Assembly (NCBI GenBank): GCA_902783155.1 | Contig: CACZPR010000064.1 | Location: 1-34,246, forward strand | Source of the DNA: an uncultured Spirochaetaceae bacterium | Lineage (GTDB): Bacteria; Spirochaetota; Spirochaetia; Treponematales; Treponemataceae | Direction of reading: 5' to 3' | Length of the DNA: 34,246 nt | Shown here: positions 1 to 7,363 of the stretch, in pieces | Position numbering within the stretch: position 1 is the first letter of the stretch | Layout: every line of letters starts with the position of its first letter | Program-made: the position numbers and the translations under genes | Notes under the pieces: model-generated | Seen by the model: only the letters and a program-made list of their open reading frames with translations | Databases searched by the model: none | Told to the model about the DNA's origin: nothing

Positions 1-1724
1 AGTGCCTCGTCCGCATATTTTTTTACAGCCGCCTTCACGTCCTTCACGAGATTCTGGGAGAAGAGCTTCTGGTTTTTCAGTATGATGTGGTCGGCGTAAC
101 CTTCCATCTGCTCCCATCCAAACTGTTCGCTCCATTTTGCGGATGACTCGGACCGTATCTTCTCCGCCGCCTGTGAGTATCTGTCTTCTCCTGTTGCAAG
201 AGCGAGGGAAGCGGCGGCAAAAAATCTTTCGTCAGCGTCGGATTTGTCTGGGTACTCGCCCGTGCTTATGTATGCGATGTTCGAGAATGGCCTGTACTCG
301 TTTTCCTCCAGATAGTTCCATGCCTTTGTCGCCGCATCGAGAAGCCTGTCCGCGTATTCCGAATCTGTTTTCCTGTAGTAGACCGATGAAAGTGCCAGGG
401 TTCCTGCAAAATCTGCCGTGGCCGCTGTCGAGACATTGCTCACAAACTGGGTGGCGGTTTCCTCTTCTGGCATGACAAATTCGGGGAAGGACGAACATGT
501 TATCTTGTGGTAGACTCCACCGTCGCTCTTCTGCATCTGGAGAAGCCAGTCCGTCTCCCATTTCACTTCATCAAGGATGTCAAAATCTACTCCGCCGTCA
601 AAATTTTCGTAGGCAAAAAGAAGGTCCGCAACCGATTTTGCGGCAGGAACAACATAGCGTCCATAGTCGCCAGCGTCATGCCATCCACCAACTATGTCAA
701 TCTTTTTCAGGTTCTCGACTATCGTTGCCCTTCCGGTGTGGCAGGCCGGATGACCATAGACTGAATCGGAGACCTCGCATCCGCATCTGGACAGGGTGAA
801 AAATCTAAGCGCATCCTGAACCAGGGAGGAGTAGGGGTTTTTGCTGATTGCGAACGGAAAACTTTCGGAGTCCCCGACCTTCACAGTGTAGATTCCCTCG
901 TTCTTGAGCGACGAAAAATCGGCGGTGGCGACATACTCGTATGCAAGCTCGTCGCGGACCGGTTTTCCAAGGCTCCCCTTAAGGACTACGGTCTTGTTTG
1001 AATCAAGGACCGTGAATTTCTGTCCGTCCTCCGTCACCTTGACGTAGGCAAGTTTTTTGTCGCCGGGCCTGAAACCAATCTGGTTGACCCTCACAATGTC
1101 GGCACCACCGTTGCTCGATTCCTCCTCGGCGATTGTGTTGTTCAATATGAACCTGACGTCCCTGATAGTCACCGTCGTTGGAAGCTCTCCACCGTCCCTG
1201 TCAGGAAAGTCGCCCATGTTGAATGCAAGCCGCGGCATCATGTCGGTCTCGTCGGTCATAGTGAAGTCAAGGACGTATTCCTTTTCCTCCTGCGTGAAAG
1301 TGAATGTGTCAACAACATATGGGTGGTAGTCGCCACCGTTCAGCTGGATTCTTACCTCGCAGCCCTTTGGATTGTCCGCGGATGCCCTGAATGAAAGTGT
1401 GTATTTTCCGTCGTGGTAGATTCTGAATCCGTCGTAGTAGAACTGCACGCCATAGTTTACGCTTCCCGGGTTCTTGATTTTGATGTTGACCCTGCCGTCC
1501 GAATATTCAGGGGTCCCGCTTCCACCCGATGTGAGGAATGTTCCCCAGTGCGTCCCCTCCTGAGAGAAGTCGCCGTTTTCAAGCTGGTTGATTCCGGACT
1601 GGAGCCAGATTTTTGGACCGGCGTCCTTTACGTCGAAAGGCTCGAACTTTGTCTTTCCGCATGACGAGAGCGAGACAAGTGCCGCAGCAAAAAGGGCCGC
1701 CGACAGGATTTTTGATTTTTTCAT
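1..1724 (-). CDS. GH9 family endoglucanase lipoprotein, C-terminus outside window
   Basis: This frame stays open from an ATG at 1724 to base 1, about 574 codons, so the 3' end is missing. It starts with a lipoprotein signal whose lipobox is L19-S20-S21-C22. A CBM4/9-like beta-sandwich follows (about residues 45-195), then an Ig-like CelD_N module containing VNQIGFRPGDKKLAYV (about 205-290). The GH9 catalytic domain begins near residue 295. Its hallmark GGWHDAGDYGRYV spans about residues 346-358, with D350 and D353 at the positions of the catalytic base pair of aspartates known from GH9. The later His and Asp/Glu motifs lie outside the window. The likely role is hydrolysis of beta-1,4-glucan at the cell surface, lipid-anchored rather than secreted. 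AAGGAAG precedes the ATG. The gene lies 39 bp after fhs, so it may be cotranscribed; TA-rich sequence in the gap could also hold its own promoter. Confidence 0.88.
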   Translation of the reverse strand, partial: MKKSKILSAALFAAALVSLSSCGKTKFEPFDVKDAGPKIWLQSGINQLENGDFSQEGTHWGTFLTSGGSGTPEYSDGRVNIKIKNPGSVNYGVQFYYDGFRIYHDGKYTLSFRASADNPKGCEVRIQLNGGDYHPYVVDTFTFTQEEKEYVLDFTMTDETDMMPRLAFNMGDFPDRDGGELPTTVTIRDVRFILNNTIAEEESSNGGADIVRVNQIGFRPGDKKLAYVKVTEDGQKFTVLDSNKTVVLKGSLGKPVRDELAYEYVATADFSSLKNEGIYTVKVGDSESFPFAISKNPYSSLVQDALRFFTLSRCGCEVSDSVYGHPACHTGRATIVENLKKIDIVGGWHDAGDYGRYVVPAAKSVADLLFAYENFDGGVDFDILDEVKWETDWLLQMQKSDGGVYHKITCSSFPEFVMPEEETATQFVSNVSTAATADFAGTLALSSVYYRKTDSEYADRLLDAATKAWNYLEENEYRPFSNIAYISTGEYPDKSDADERFFAAASLALATGEDRYSQAAEKIRSESSAKWSEQFGWEQMEGYADHIILKNQKLFSQNLVKDVKAAVKKYADEA

Positions 1725-1763
1725 TTTTTTCTTCCTTTATATATATGTTTTGGGACCAGTTTT

Positions 1764-3446
1764 TTAAAAGAGACCCGATATTACTCCGTTGTCGTCAACA
1801 TCTATGTTCATGGCCGACGGAGCTTTTGGCAGACCCGGCATGTCCACAATGTCGCCCGCGAACACGACCACGAATCCCGCGCCGCTGTAGAGCTGGACAT
1901 CCCTGACAGGAAATGCGTAGCCCGGTTTTGGTGCGCCAAGAACGCTCTTGTCGTGGCTGATTGAGTTCTGTGTTTTCGCCATGCAGATTGGAAGATTTCC
2001 GTACCCATCCGCCTGGTACTGTGCGAGCTTTTTCTTTGCCCTTGCGTCAATCTCCACCGAGCCGGCCCTGTAGATTTCTTTTGCCAGTATTCCGATTTTA
2101 TCCTCAAGGCTTGCGTCGTCTGGATATATCAGCCGGAACTGGGAACCGCCCTCGCAGATTTCCGCGACCCTTTTCGCAAGTTCAGTGGCTCCTTCTCCAC
2201 CTTTTCCCCATCCTTCGCAGACCACCGCCCCGGAACCGTTTTTCTCAGAAAGCGTCTTGATTAAATCAAGCTCCGCCTCGGTGTCCGATATGAATCTGTT
2301 GACGGCCACAATACATTTGACCCCGAATTTCGCCATGTTCTCGATATGCACACGGACGTTCTCGAATCCCTTTTCTATTGCGGCAAGGTTTTCTTTGGAC
2401 AGGTCCTGCTTCTGGACTCCTCCGTGCATCTTCAGTGCCCTTGCTGTTGCCACAATGACGACGGCATCCGGGGAGAGACCGTTTTTCCGGCACTTTATGT
2501 CAAAGAATTTTTCCGCACCAAGGTCGGCTGCAAATCCGGCTTCCGTAACGGCATAGTCCCCTGTGGCAAGCGCGCAGACGGTCGCGTTTATGGAGTTGCA
2601 TCCGTGCGCAATGTTCGCGAAAGGTCCACCGTGGATGAAGGCCGGTGTGTGCTCAAGGGTCTGGACAAGGTTCGGCCTGATTGCGTCCTTCAGAAGGGCA
2701 GCTATGGACCCTGTGCATTTCAGTTCACCGAATGTCACGGTCCTTCCACCGTAGGTCTGTCCGATTGTTATGTTCGACACACGTTCCTTAAGCTCGCTGA
2801 TTGTCTTTGACAGGCAGACTATGGCCATAATCTCGCTCGCCACCGAAATCTGGAAGTGGCTCTCCCGTGGAACCCCGTCGATTCTGGAGCCCAGTCCGAT
2901 AATCACATTGCGGAGCGCCCGGTCGTTTAAATCGACACAGCGTTTCCAGCTTATGGTCCTTGGGTCGATTCCAAGCTCGTTTCCCTGCTGGATGTGGTTG
3001 TCAATCAGTGCGGCCATGAGGTTGTTCGCCGCCGTTATCGCGTGTATGTCGCCCGTGAAGTGCAGGTTGATGTCCTCCATTGGAACCACCTGGGCATATC
3101 CACCGCCACATGCTCCACCCTTGATTCCAAAGCAGGGTCCAAGCGATGGCTCCCTCAGCGCTATCACAGATTTTTTTCCGATTTTCCTAAGCCCGTCCCC
3201 AAGCGCGATGGTCACGGTGGATTTTCCTTCCCCTGCAGCCGTCGGTGTCATTGCCGTGACAAGAACAAGATGCCCCCTGCCGGATGGTCTGGACACTTTT
3301 TCCAGATATTCATTCAGCTTTGAGTATGTGATTTTGGCTTTGTATTTTCCGTAGAAATCAAGGTCCGCTTCCCCAATGCCAATTCCTTCAGCGACCTTCG
3401 ATATTGGCTCCATGACATTTGCCTGAGCAATCTCTATGTCCGTCAT
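1764..3446 (-). CDS. fhs: formate--tetrahydrofolate ligase
   Basis: This enzyme makes 10-formyl-THF from formate, THF and ATP in the cytoplasm. It feeds purine synthesis and, in some treponemes, reductive acetogenesis. The 560-residue length is normal for the family. The ATP-binding [11 protein letters not shown] is at residues 67-77, in the TPTxxGEGK form specific to Fhs. The remainder aligns by eye throughout (for example the [23 protein letters not shown] region and the C-terminal [13 protein letters not shown] region). It lies 18 bp downstream of rsuA in the same minus-strand run. The partner enzyme FolD is encoded about 23 kb away in this window. Nothing here shows whether the cell is acetogenic. 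Confidence 0.97.
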   Translation of the reverse strand: MTDIEIAQANVMEPISKVAEGIGIGEADLDFYGKYKAKITYSKLNEYLEKVSRPSGRGHLVLVTAMTPTAAGEGKSTVTIALGDGLRKIGKKSVIALREPSLGPCFGIKGGACGGGYAQVVPMEDINLHFTGDIHAITAANNLMAALIDNHIQQGNELGIDPRTISWKRCVDLNDRALRNVIIGLGSRIDGVPRESHFQISVASEIMAIVCLSKTISELKERVSNITIGQTYGGRTVTFGELKCTGSIAALLKDAIRPNLVQTLEHTPAFIHGGPFANIAHGCNSINATVCALATGDYAVTEAGFAADLGAEKFFDIKCRKNGLSPDAVVIVATARALKMHGGVQKQDLSKENLAAIEKGFENVRVHIENMAKFGVKCIVAVNRFISDTEAELDLIKTLSEKNGSGAVVCEGWGKGGEGATELAKRVAEICEGGSQFRLIYPDDASLEDKIGILAKEIYRAGSVEIDARAKKKLAQYQADGYGNLPICMAKTQNSISHDKSVLGAPKPGYAFPVRDVQLYSGAGFVVVFAGDIVDMPGLPKAPSAMNIDVDDNGVISGLF

Positions 3447-3464
3447 ATTTTCCTCCAGTAAAAA

Positions 3465-4226
3465 TTAGTTTTGTTTCATCAGCTCCAGCTCTTCCGGAAG
3501 CAGGTCCCTGTATTCGCCCGGGGCAAGTTTTTCATCCAGATGCAGCCGTCCAATCGAAATCCGCTTCAGATGCGCGACCGAATTTCCAAGTGTCGCAAAC
3601 ATGCGCTTCACCTGGTGGAATTTTCCTTCCGATATTGTCAGCCTGCATACAGTTTCGTCCTCGTTTCCGGATTCGTCGCCCCAGAGAATCTTTGCGGGAA
3701 GACAGTCCGCCTCCCCATCCTTTCCGTCCGCCTGTATGTGGATTCCGTCCGCAAGTTTCTTTTCGTAAAACTTTTTCTTTTCCGCTGTGACAGCCTTTTC
3801 AAGACGCACAAGATAGGTCTTGTCAACATGGTGCCTGGGAGATGTCAGCTCGTGGTTCAGCTTTCCGTCCGTGGTCAGAATCAGAAGGCCCTCGGTGTCC
3901 ACATCAAGACGGCCAACCATCTCCAGCTCTCCGCCAAGATACTTGTGTCTGTCCTCGTCAGAAATCAGGTCGAACACTGTCTCGTGGTCTCCCTCCTTTG
4001 TCGAGCAGACATAGCCCGCCGCCTTGTTCATCATTATGTGCCTGTCGTGCGCAATGGTCAGCGGCTCCCCGTCAACCTCAATCAAATCTTTTTCCATGTC
4101 CACGTGGTCGCTTTCCATCAGGAACGGCTTTCCGTTGACCGTGACGGCACCCGAGCGCACAAGCCTGCGTACTTCCTTTCTGGTCCCGAATCCATGGTTG
4201 GCAAGAATTTTGTCCAGTCTTTCCAT
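3465..4226 (-). CDS. rsuA: 16S rRNA pseudouridine synthase, RsuA/RluE-like
   Basis: The N-terminal S4 RNA-binding domain (MERLDKILANHGFGTRKEVRRLVRSG..) covers about residues 1-60 and is followed by the pseudouridine synthase fold. The family signature GRLDVDTEGLLILTTDG starts at G105, which makes D108 the expected catalytic aspartate. By homology it isomerises a uridine of 16S rRNA (U516 in E. coli); RsuA and the related RluB/E/F cannot be separated reliably by eye. The 253-residue length is slightly above the typical 230-245. It starts 11 bp after the preceding ATC-hydrolase-like gene and is followed 18 bp later by fhs, so the three are probably one transcript. Confidence 0.9.
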   Translation of the reverse strand: MERLDKILANHGFGTRKEVRRLVRSGAVTVNGKPFLMESDHVDMEKDLIEVDGEPLTIAHDRHIMMNKAAGYVCSTKEGDHETVFDLISDEDRHKYLGGELEMVGRLDVDTEGLLILTTDGKLNHELTSPRHHVDKTYLVRLEKAVTAEKKKFYEKKLADGIHIQADGKDGEADCLPAKILWGDESGNEDETVCRLTISEGKFHQVKRMFATLGNSVAHLKRISIGRLHLDEKLAPGEYRDLLPEELELMKQN

Positions 4227-4237
4227 AAATCCCCCGG

Positions 4238-4915
4238 CTACTCCCTTTCTGATTTCAGCTCAAAAGTGAATGTCGCTTTTTCCGGGGCGGGTTTGTTTTC
4301 CGGGTCATCCTCCGTTACCTCGTCGTCGGGTGTGAGGTTCCGTATTCCGCCATAAAGGTTTCCCGTCCGCTTGAATTTTACTTCCGGCAGATGCGAGTAG
4401 AGGTAGGTGAAGCGGTCGTTGAAAATCTGCGCGAGTTCCGGGCATCCGTTCCCTGTGCATATAATCAGGTATGCGTTCTCGGTAATCTCGAAAGTGAAAG
4501 ATGTTTTCGATTCCTCGGTGATTGAGCAGTTGAACAGTGCCTTCTCGGAGAAATCCTTTTTTGTCATGGACTTACATTCCTTGAGGAAGGTCTGGGGCTT
4601 TTTGTTGCACAGCTCGACGATTGCCTTTCTTTCCCTGATTGCGTTCATCTTTGACTGCTCGGCCACCAAATCCATTGCATCCGGCGGACACACGTCAAGC
4701 AGCACCTTGTAGATTGCGATGAACGGAAGGATTATGTCCAGATGCGGACGGAGGTTTCTGTTGGTCTTTTTGTATTTCTCCTCCAGCTCCAGAAGATTGT
4801 CGTTTGCCTGCGCCCAGATTCCGTCAACCGTATAGCTGTCGTACCTCACCACAAGTTCATCGTTGAGGGTCCTGAAGTCGTCGTTGCCCTCAAAAAAATT
4901 TTCACCCTTTTTCAT
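4238..4915 (-). CDS. ATC-hydrolase-like protein (PF14196 type), function uncertain
   Basis: This is a soluble protein of about 225 residues. Residues near RPHLDIILPFIAIYKVLLD and the later ICTGNGCPELAQIFNDRFTYLY..LPEVKFKRTGNL resemble, by memory and by eye, the L-2-amino-thiazoline-4-carboxylic acid hydrolase-like family. In that family an all-alpha start precedes a C..E..F-x-x-x-D core and a VKFxRxxTL strand. The true substrate is unknown. The frame is open upstream to 5056, but the chosen ATG at 4915 has GGGAG eight bases upstream and begins MKKGENFF. The extra residues would be rich in Asn, Lys and Pro and would run across the promoter at 4967-4995. It is the first gene of the rsuA-fhs run. 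The C-terminus is acidic and Pro-rich and probably disordered. Confidence 0.7.
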   Translation of the reverse strand: MKKGENFFEGNDDFRTLNDELVVRYDSYTVDGIWAQANDNLLELEEKYKKTNRNLRPHLDIILPFIAIYKVLLDVCPPDAMDLVAEQSKMNAIRERKAIVELCNKKPQTFLKECKSMTKKDFSEKALFNCSITEESKTSFTFEITENAYLIICTGNGCPELAQIFNDRFTYLYSHLPEVKFKRTGNLYGGIRNLTPDDEVTEDDPENKPAPEKATFTFELKSERE

Positions 4916-4966
4916 CAGTCTGCTCCCGGAAAGCGGATTTTTGCAAATTTTTCTATTGTTTTTTCT

Positions 4967-4995
4967 ATTATATAGTGATTTTACATTGTTTGCAA
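4967..4995 (-). promoter_or_regulatory. sigma70-type promoter for the 4915-rsuA-fhs run
   Basis: Reading the minus strand, TTGCAA (4995-4990) and TATAAT (4972-4967) are separated by exactly 17 bp. Transcription would start near 4960, giving a leader of about 45 nt with GGGAG before the ATG at 4915. It lies back to back with the plus-strand LuxR-gene promoter. Confidence 0.7.
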
Positions 4996-5050
4996 TCTGA
5001 ATGTTCGGGCATGTCGGGCGGGGGTGCGGATTTTTTTTCGCGGAACAAAA

Positions 5051-5096
5051 AAACACCTTTTTGGGTAGTGAGGGATTTTTGAAAATCTGGTAATTT
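5051..5096 (+). promoter_or_regulatory. LuxR-box-like palindrome plus -10, upstream of LuxR-type gene
   Basis: AAACACCTTTTTGGGTAGTG (5051-5070) is copy 1 of a three-copy 20-bp element (other copies at 30551-30570 and 33947-33966). After 20 bp comes TAATTT (5091-5096), preceded by TGG as in an extended -10. The implied start is near 5103, 40 nt before ATG 5143, with the element centred at about -42.5. No good -35 is present; the last bases of the element occupy that place, as is typical for activator-dependent promoters. This is the most diverged copy of the dyad. Confidence 0.55.
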
Positions 5097-5142
5097 ATTA
5101 GCGGGTTAATTTTTTTTAGTTGTCAATCGGCTGGAGGAGAAA

Positions 5143-6546
5143 ATGAAACGGACACTTCTGACCGCAGAGGAGCTTTCCAAGATAGTCTATGGATTTGTTA
5201 CGAACAAAAGCTATCTTATCGATTTAAGGCGCATGAGAGAATCCTTTTACAATGCAAAGCCGGAAGGTGGTGTGCAGAAAAGCCTCTGCGACTGCGGTGT
5301 ATTCCTCAACCTTGTGATGGACGGAAAACTTTCCGAGGCCGAGGAGGTGTTCAGATCCATCGAAGACCCTATTGCCAGAATGGGATGCGAACTGGTCTGG
5401 CCCGCGATAACATGGAAACGTTTCATAAACATAATCGACTACATGAAGAAAAACAAAATCGACCTGAGCGATTCCGTGGTGCTTACTGCCGGTAGACCCT
5501 CCGTTCTGAACGGTGTTAACGATTTTACCCGAATTGGGCCGCTCCTTGAGTCCTACCGCGAGCTTTTTATAGAGGACCTGTGCGTGCTGTACAACAAGGG
5601 GCTTGGACCTTTCATCTACAACATGTGCCTTGCCGAATGGTACTACCAGCAGAACAGGCTGATTGATGCGGAGACCCTTGTTTCCCGGACGATAAAGGAA
5701 TTTGACAGGGACACGGAGAGGAGGCTCCTTTTTTCCGCGCTCTTTCTGCAGACAAGAATTATCCATGCCAACGGAAGGAATGTGGATTCCAGGAGCTTTG
5801 TCAAGAACATCCGGGAGCTGTGCAGGAGGGAAGGGGAGCTGGAGTTTTCCTTCAACATAGATGCCGCAGACACCTTGATGGCTTTTTACGACGGGGACAC
5901 GGATGCTGCCGTCCGCTGGCTGGATGAGTCCGCTCCCGACGAATTTTCCGATTTCAACATGCTGGACCTGTACCGCTACATGGTGAAAATCAGGTGCTAT
6001 ATTGTGAGCGGAAAATACACCGCGGTGGTTGCCCTTGCCGAAAAACTGAGGCCCCTTCTGCACGAGGGAAAGAGGCACATGGACCTTTGCGAGCTGGACC
6101 TTCTTCTTTCGGTGAGCTTCTGGCGTTCGGGCGAGAGGACACTTGCTTTCGAGGCACTGGAGAGGTCGCTCAAGCTTGCGAGGAGACGGAAGTATTACAG
6201 GCTGGTGGCCGACGAGGGGACTGCGATATTCCCTGTCCTGATTGAGTATATAAAGACCTGCGGCGAGACTCCGTTTTTGATGAAGCTGGTCGAAATCACA
6301 AGGAGCATGGCGGTCCGGTATCCTCTGTACATGAGGGAGTGCGTCGGAAAGAACGAAAATTTTTCCCAGATGGAAATCAATGTGCTGAAACTTCTGGAGC
6401 AGGGCAAGACCAAGGAAGAAATCGGCGAATACTTTTTCATCAGCGCGAACACCGTCAAGTACCACCTCAAGAACATCTACTCGAAGCTGGGGGCAAGTTC
6501 CGCAACCCAGGCCGTATGGGAGGCACGTGTCCGTGGTCTGATTTAA
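5143..6546 (+). CDS. LuxR-type transcriptional regulator with TPR-like helical N-region
   Basis: The last ~62 residues (from about 406: NFSQMEINVLKLLEQGKTKEEIGEYFFISANTVKYHLKNIYSKLG) form a textbook LuxR/GerE helix-turn-helix with recognition helix SANTVKYHLKNIYSKL. The first ~400 residues have the helical, Leu/Ala-rich look of MalT-like TPR arrays, but no Walker A is present. It is therefore not a full MalT-type STAND ATPase, and its ligand is unknown. GGAGGAG precedes the ATG. The promoter contains one of three copies of a dyad element positioned like a LuxR-family activator site, so autoregulation is plausible but inferred. No terminator is visible before the next gene, whose promoter begins 13 bp after this stop. 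Confidence 0.85.
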   Translation: MKRTLLTAEELSKIVYGFVTNKSYLIDLRRMRESFYNAKPEGGVQKSLCDCGVFLNLVMDGKLSEAEEVFRSIEDPIARMGCELVWPAITWKRFINIIDYMKKNKIDLSDSVVLTAGRPSVLNGVNDFTRIGPLLESYRELFIEDLCVLYNKGLGPFIYNMCLAEWYYQQNRLIDAETLVSRTIKEFDRDTERRLLFSALFLQTRIIHANGRNVDSRSFVKNIRELCRREGELEFSFNIDAADTLMAFYDGDTDAAVRWLDESAPDEFSDFNMLDLYRYMVKIRCYIVSGKYTAVVALAEKLRPLLHEGKRHMDLCELDLLLSVSFWRSGERTLAFEALERSLKLARRRKYYRLVADEGTAIFPVLIEYIKTCGETPFLMKLVEITRSMAVRYPLYMRECVGKNENFSQMEINVLKLLEQGKTKEEIGEYFFISANTVKYHLKNIYSKLGASSATQAVWEARVRGLI

Positions 6547-6559
6547 TCTGGCCGCCCCA

Positions 6560-6589
6560 TTGGACAAATCCGCCCACAAAATGTATAAT
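6560..6589 (+). promoter_or_regulatory. promoter giving a leaderless HAD transcript
   Basis: TTGGAC (6560-6565), an 18-bp spacer and TATAAT (6584-6589) are followed exactly 6 nt later by the ATG at 6596. The expected transcription start coincides with the A of the start codon, and no Shine-Dalgarno sequence exists upstream. The same TANNNT-N6-ATG spacing occurs at carD and at 34097. Confidence 0.7.
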
Positions 6590-6595
6590 GTAGGC

Positions 6596-7267
6596 ATGTT
6601 GGAAGGCATTAAGGCGGTTGCATTTGATATTGACGGTACTCTCTATCCGGACTGGAAGCTCTACGTCCGCATATTGCCTTATTTTTTTCGCAACTTCCGC
6701 TTCTACACAAAATTCAACAAGGTCCGGAAGATTATGCACAGGACGGCCCCTCTCGCCGATTTCTATGAATACCAGGCGCGCCTCCTTGCCGACATGATGC
6801 ACATAACAAGCTCCGAGGCGAAATCAAAAATCCAGTCAATCTGCTACGACGGCATGATTCCCTATTTCAAGAAGGTCCGGCCATATCCGGGTGTGGTCGA
6901 GTGCATAAAGTCCATGAAGGACGCGGGGCTTAAGATTGGAATACTGTCGGACTTTCCGCCATACCAGAAGGGGGAGCTTTGGGGAATCCGCGAACTGAGC
7001 GATGTCTGCATTGGGTCCGAGGAGTCCGGGGCGCTGAAACCGTCGTAATATCCATTCGGAATCCTGTCAATCAAGCTGGACGTAAAGCCGGAGGAGATTC
7101 TCTATGTCGGGAACTCGGTCAAGTACGATGTGGTCGGCTCCAAGCGTGCGGGCATGAAAAGTGCATATATATTGAAGGGAATTAAAAAAATTTTCAACAT
7201 AAAGCAAAAAGTTGCAGATATTTCATTCAAAAACTATCGCCAATTATCCGATATTGTGCTACAATAA
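6596..7267 (+). pseudogene. HAD-family phosphatase interrupted by in-frame TAA
   Basis: HAD motif I is FDIDGT with D11 and D13, motif II is ILSDF, and the motif III lysine is in GALKPS. Directly after KPS the frame hits TAA (7046-7048), then continues in the same frame with YPFGILSIKLDVKPEEILYVGNSVKYDVVG up to TAA at 7265-7267. Motif IV (GNS...D178) therefore lies beyond the stop, and the 150-residue product would lack its Mg-binding acidic residue. Without the stop it would be 223 residues, normal for a GmhB/PGP-like HAD. It is most simply a point nonsense mutation; a base-call error or readthrough are alternatives. The start is taken as ATG 6596; a TTG at 6560 is rejected because it lies in the promoter. 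Confidence 0.75.
7237..7265 (+). promoter_or_regulatory. candidate promoter for the giant coiled-coil gene
   Basis: TCGCCA (7237-7242) is followed after 17 bp by TACAAT (7260-7265), which carries an extended -10 TGC directly upstream. It overlaps the end of the HAD frame. A start near 7272 would place the hairpins at 7270-7326 in the leader. The -35 match is only 4 of 6. Confidence 0.4.
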
Positions 7268-7269
7268 GC

Positions 7270-7308
7270 CGGGATTTTCTCCAATCTCGCTTATTGGTGG
7301 GAGTCCCG
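7270..7308 (+). promoter_or_regulatory. long leader hairpin, possible antiterminator
   Basis: Bases 7270-7285 pair with 7293-7308 in 15 of 16 positions (three G-U pairs, one T-T mismatch) around the 7-nt loop CTCGCTT. The 3' arm includes 7300-7305, which is also the 5' arm of the terminator hairpin at 7300-7319, so the two structures exclude each other. No known riboswitch class was recognised. Confidence 0.55.
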
Positions 7309-7326
7309 TCAGAGGCTCCTTTTTTT
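7300..7326 (+). terminator. rho-independent terminator or attenuator before giant gene
   Basis: GGAGTC (7300-7305) pairs with GGCTCC (7314-7319), with one G-U pair, around an 8-nt loop. It is followed by T7 (7320-7326). It ends 37 bp before the GTG at 7364, so it either ends the HAD transcript or attenuates the downstream gene. Confidence 0.65.
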
Positions 7327-7363
7327 ATTGGGGCGGAAATAGATTTTTTCGGGTGAAAAAAAA

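Noticed and set aside
4916..5056. 47-residue N-terminal extension of the ATC-hydrolase-like gene
   Set aside because: It runs through the predicted promoter at 4967-4995, and the ATG at 4915 has a proper ribosome site.
6560..6595. TTG start adding 12 residues to the HAD protein
   Set aside because: The TTG is part of the -35 hexamer. The DIDGT motif sits at the usual distance from ATG 6596.
5224..6609. 461-residue minus frame opposite the LuxR-type gene
   Set aside because: It overlaps a clear LuxR-family gene over its whole length, has no ribosome site and no family resemblance.
7300..7326. Simple HAD-gene terminator with no other role
   Set aside because: Not excluded, but the stronger competing hairpin sharing its 5' arm and the lack of a promoter between 7326 and 7364 make an attenuator the better reading.
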